A stretch of 64,000 nt of DNA from G963668345 sp965226215 (GTDB taxonomy: Bacteria; Acidobacteriota; Terriglobia; Bryobacterales; UBA6623). Shown one piece after another: positions 62,906 through 64,000 of this stretch. The translations under genes were made by a program, and so were the position numbers. Positions within the stretch are counted from its first letter, which is position 1; each line of letters opens with the position of its first letter. The DNA lies in assembly GCA_965226215.1 (NCBI GenBank), contig CBDDCH010000001.1:186001-250000 (forward strand), written 5' to 3'. The notes below the pieces were generated by a model. It saw nothing but the letters and a program-made list of their open reading frames with translations, searched no databases and had not been told where the DNA came from.

Positions 62906-64000
62906 ATGAGAACTTCACTAAAGATCGACCGCCGCGCTTTCCTCCAGGGTATGGGAGGAGTCGCGCTGGCCTTGCCGGTTCTCGACGCGATGGGCGCCGA
63001 AGTGACCGAGCAGGCTCCTCGCCGGTTCTGCGCGCTCTACACCGCGAACGGCATGTCGCTGCCGAGATCGCAGAACGGCATCGACGAGTGGAGTTGGTTT
63101 CCCACCGCCGAGTGCGACGGCGAGTTCGTCTTCGGCAAGTCGACTGAGCCGTTGAGCCTCTTCCGGAAACAGCTCAGCTTTATGGGTGGACTCTACCACC
63201 CGAGCGGTCCGAAGGCCGACCCGCATATCTGCTCGGACATGTGGCTCACCGGCGCACCTCTGTACAATCCGACGCGAGCGACCTTCAATTCCGTCGGACT
63301 CGACCAGGTAGTGGCGCAGCACACCAAGCAGTATTGCCGGCAGCCGTCGTTGGTGCTGTCGATCGATGCCGGAACGGGCTTTCTCTCTCGGACGGGCACG
63401 ATCTCCTATAGCCTGGAGGGCAGGCCGATTCCGGCGGAAAACAACCCGCGCCGGGTGTTCAATCGCTTGTTTCGCGGTGACCACGCATCGCTCGAGTCGG
63501 AACGCGAGAGACTGCAACGCCGCATCAAGTTGGTGGACGCCGTGGCCGAGAGTGCGCATTCTCTCGAACAGCGGCTCGGCAAGTCCGACCGGGAACGGAT
63601 GGATCAGTACCTAACCTCTTTGAATGAAGTCGAGTCGCGGTTGATCGCATCCGAGCGTTGGATCGACATCCCGCTGAAAAAACAGGACTACTCGCATTTG
63701 AACCTCGACGCGACATCCGAGGGAGAGCCTGCCGAGTTCTACCGCACCATGTTCGACCTGATCGCGTTGGCATTCGATGCAGACATCACTCGCTCGGTCG
63801 CGTTCATGCTCAACCGCGAAGACGGCATGGGCATCAGCGATACGTTCCCGCTCAAGCTGGGACTCTCGAAGACGCATCACAAGCTCTCGCATGTGACCGA
63901 CAAGGACGGGCAGTGGGAGTTTGCCAAGTACGATCTGTTCTTGAGCCAGCAGTTGGCGCACTTCTTCGAGAGGTTGGCTGGCTATCAGGATCGCAACGGC
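62906..64000 (+). CDS. DUF1552 protein, C-terminus beyond window edge
   Basis: The frame from the ATG at 62906 reads MRTSLKIDRRAFLQGMGGVA, a twin-arginine-type signal (DRRAFLQG), then RRFCALYTANGMSLPRSQNG and SFMGGLYHPSGPKADPHICS, and DLIALAFDADITRSVAFMLN, as in DUF1552, a relative of DUF1501. It is open to base 64000 (365 codons seen of about 430-450 expected). It follows the DUF1592 gene by 16 bp, so the two form an operon and probably work together at the cell surface. Confidence 0.92.
   Translation, partial: MRTSLKIDRRAFLQGMGGVALALPVLDAMGAEVTEQAPRRFCALYTANGMSLPRSQNGIDEWSWFPTAECDGEFVFGKSTEPLSLFRKQLSFMGGLYHPSGPKADPHICSDMWLTGAPLYNPTRATFNSVGLDQVVAQHTKQYCRQPSLVLSIDAGTGFLSRTGTISYSLEGRPIPAENNPRRVFNRLFRGDHASLESERERLQRRIKLVDAVAESAHSLEQRLGKSDRERMDQYLTSLNEVESRLIASERWIDIPLKKQDYSHLNLDATSEGEPAEFYRTMFDLIALAFDADITRSVAFMLNREDGMGISDTFPLKLGLSKTHHKLSHVTDKDGQWEFAKYDLFLSQQLAHFFERLAGYQDRNG

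Overview
This is a bacterial chromosomal window of moderately high G+C from an environmental organism, most likely Acidobacteriota. The left-edge protein carries the PDYTCLQTIER-type motif common in that phylum. Planctomycetota and Verrucomicrobiota share several other families seen here (DUF1501, DUF1549/DUF1553, DUF1592 and DUF1552 with cytochrome-type CxxCH motifs), so the phylum is inferred, not proven. Genes are loosely packed and separated by repeat-rich spacers.

Layout. 1-5 kb: a truncated secreted protein, a small anchored protein, and intact ISL3 and IS1380 elements. 5-12.7 kb: DHH phosphoesterase, thiC, a methyltransferase, a solitary nuoB, a DUF4268 nuclease-like protein, a MNT/HEPN toxin-antitoxin pair and a cysteine-desulfurase-like enzyme. 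12.8-20.4 kb: an IS3 element inside a hairpin cluster, a secreted leucine-rich-repeat protein, and a DUF1549/DUF1553 + DUF1501 pair whose first gene is frameshifted. 20.8-25.1 kb: an unknown protein and a subtilase gene cut by IS256. 25.5-29.6 kb: a DnaJ-like gene truncated by a second ISL3, which itself contains a second IS1380, then a 3' tRNA-Lys fragment and an SDR remnant. 29.7-43 kb: PP2C phosphatase, YgfZ-like protein, membrane protein, metallo-hydrolase, tandem cyclase, amidohydrolases, GlcD and a secreted methyltransferase. 42.8-47 kb: the arginine operon argF-argG-argH-argR with a candidate ArgR operator over the argF start. 48.3-54.3 kb: a nested mobile island (IS630, a RepA fragment with iteron-like repeats and a DnaA box, IS256, a Tn3 transposase remnant, IS5, IS1595). 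54.7-57.1 kb: tRNA-Leu, secG, tpiA, ccmD, ccmC. 57.1-64 kb: tandem and dispersed repeats, a small unknown protein, a broken Phd-type antitoxin, then DUF1592-type and DUF1552 genes running off the edge.

The genes do not form one large system. Coherent units are arginine biosynthesis with its own repressor, triose-phosphate isomerase with SecG, the CcmC/CcmD haem-delivery pair, and the paired secreted cytochrome-domain/DUF1501 or DUF1552 modules. The most informative part is genome remodelling: seven insertion-sequence families whose ends and, in several cases, target duplications can be read directly, a plasmid replication remnant, a 217-bp tandem duplication that created a chimeric ORF, and several families of hairpin or MITE-like repeats filling the spacers.
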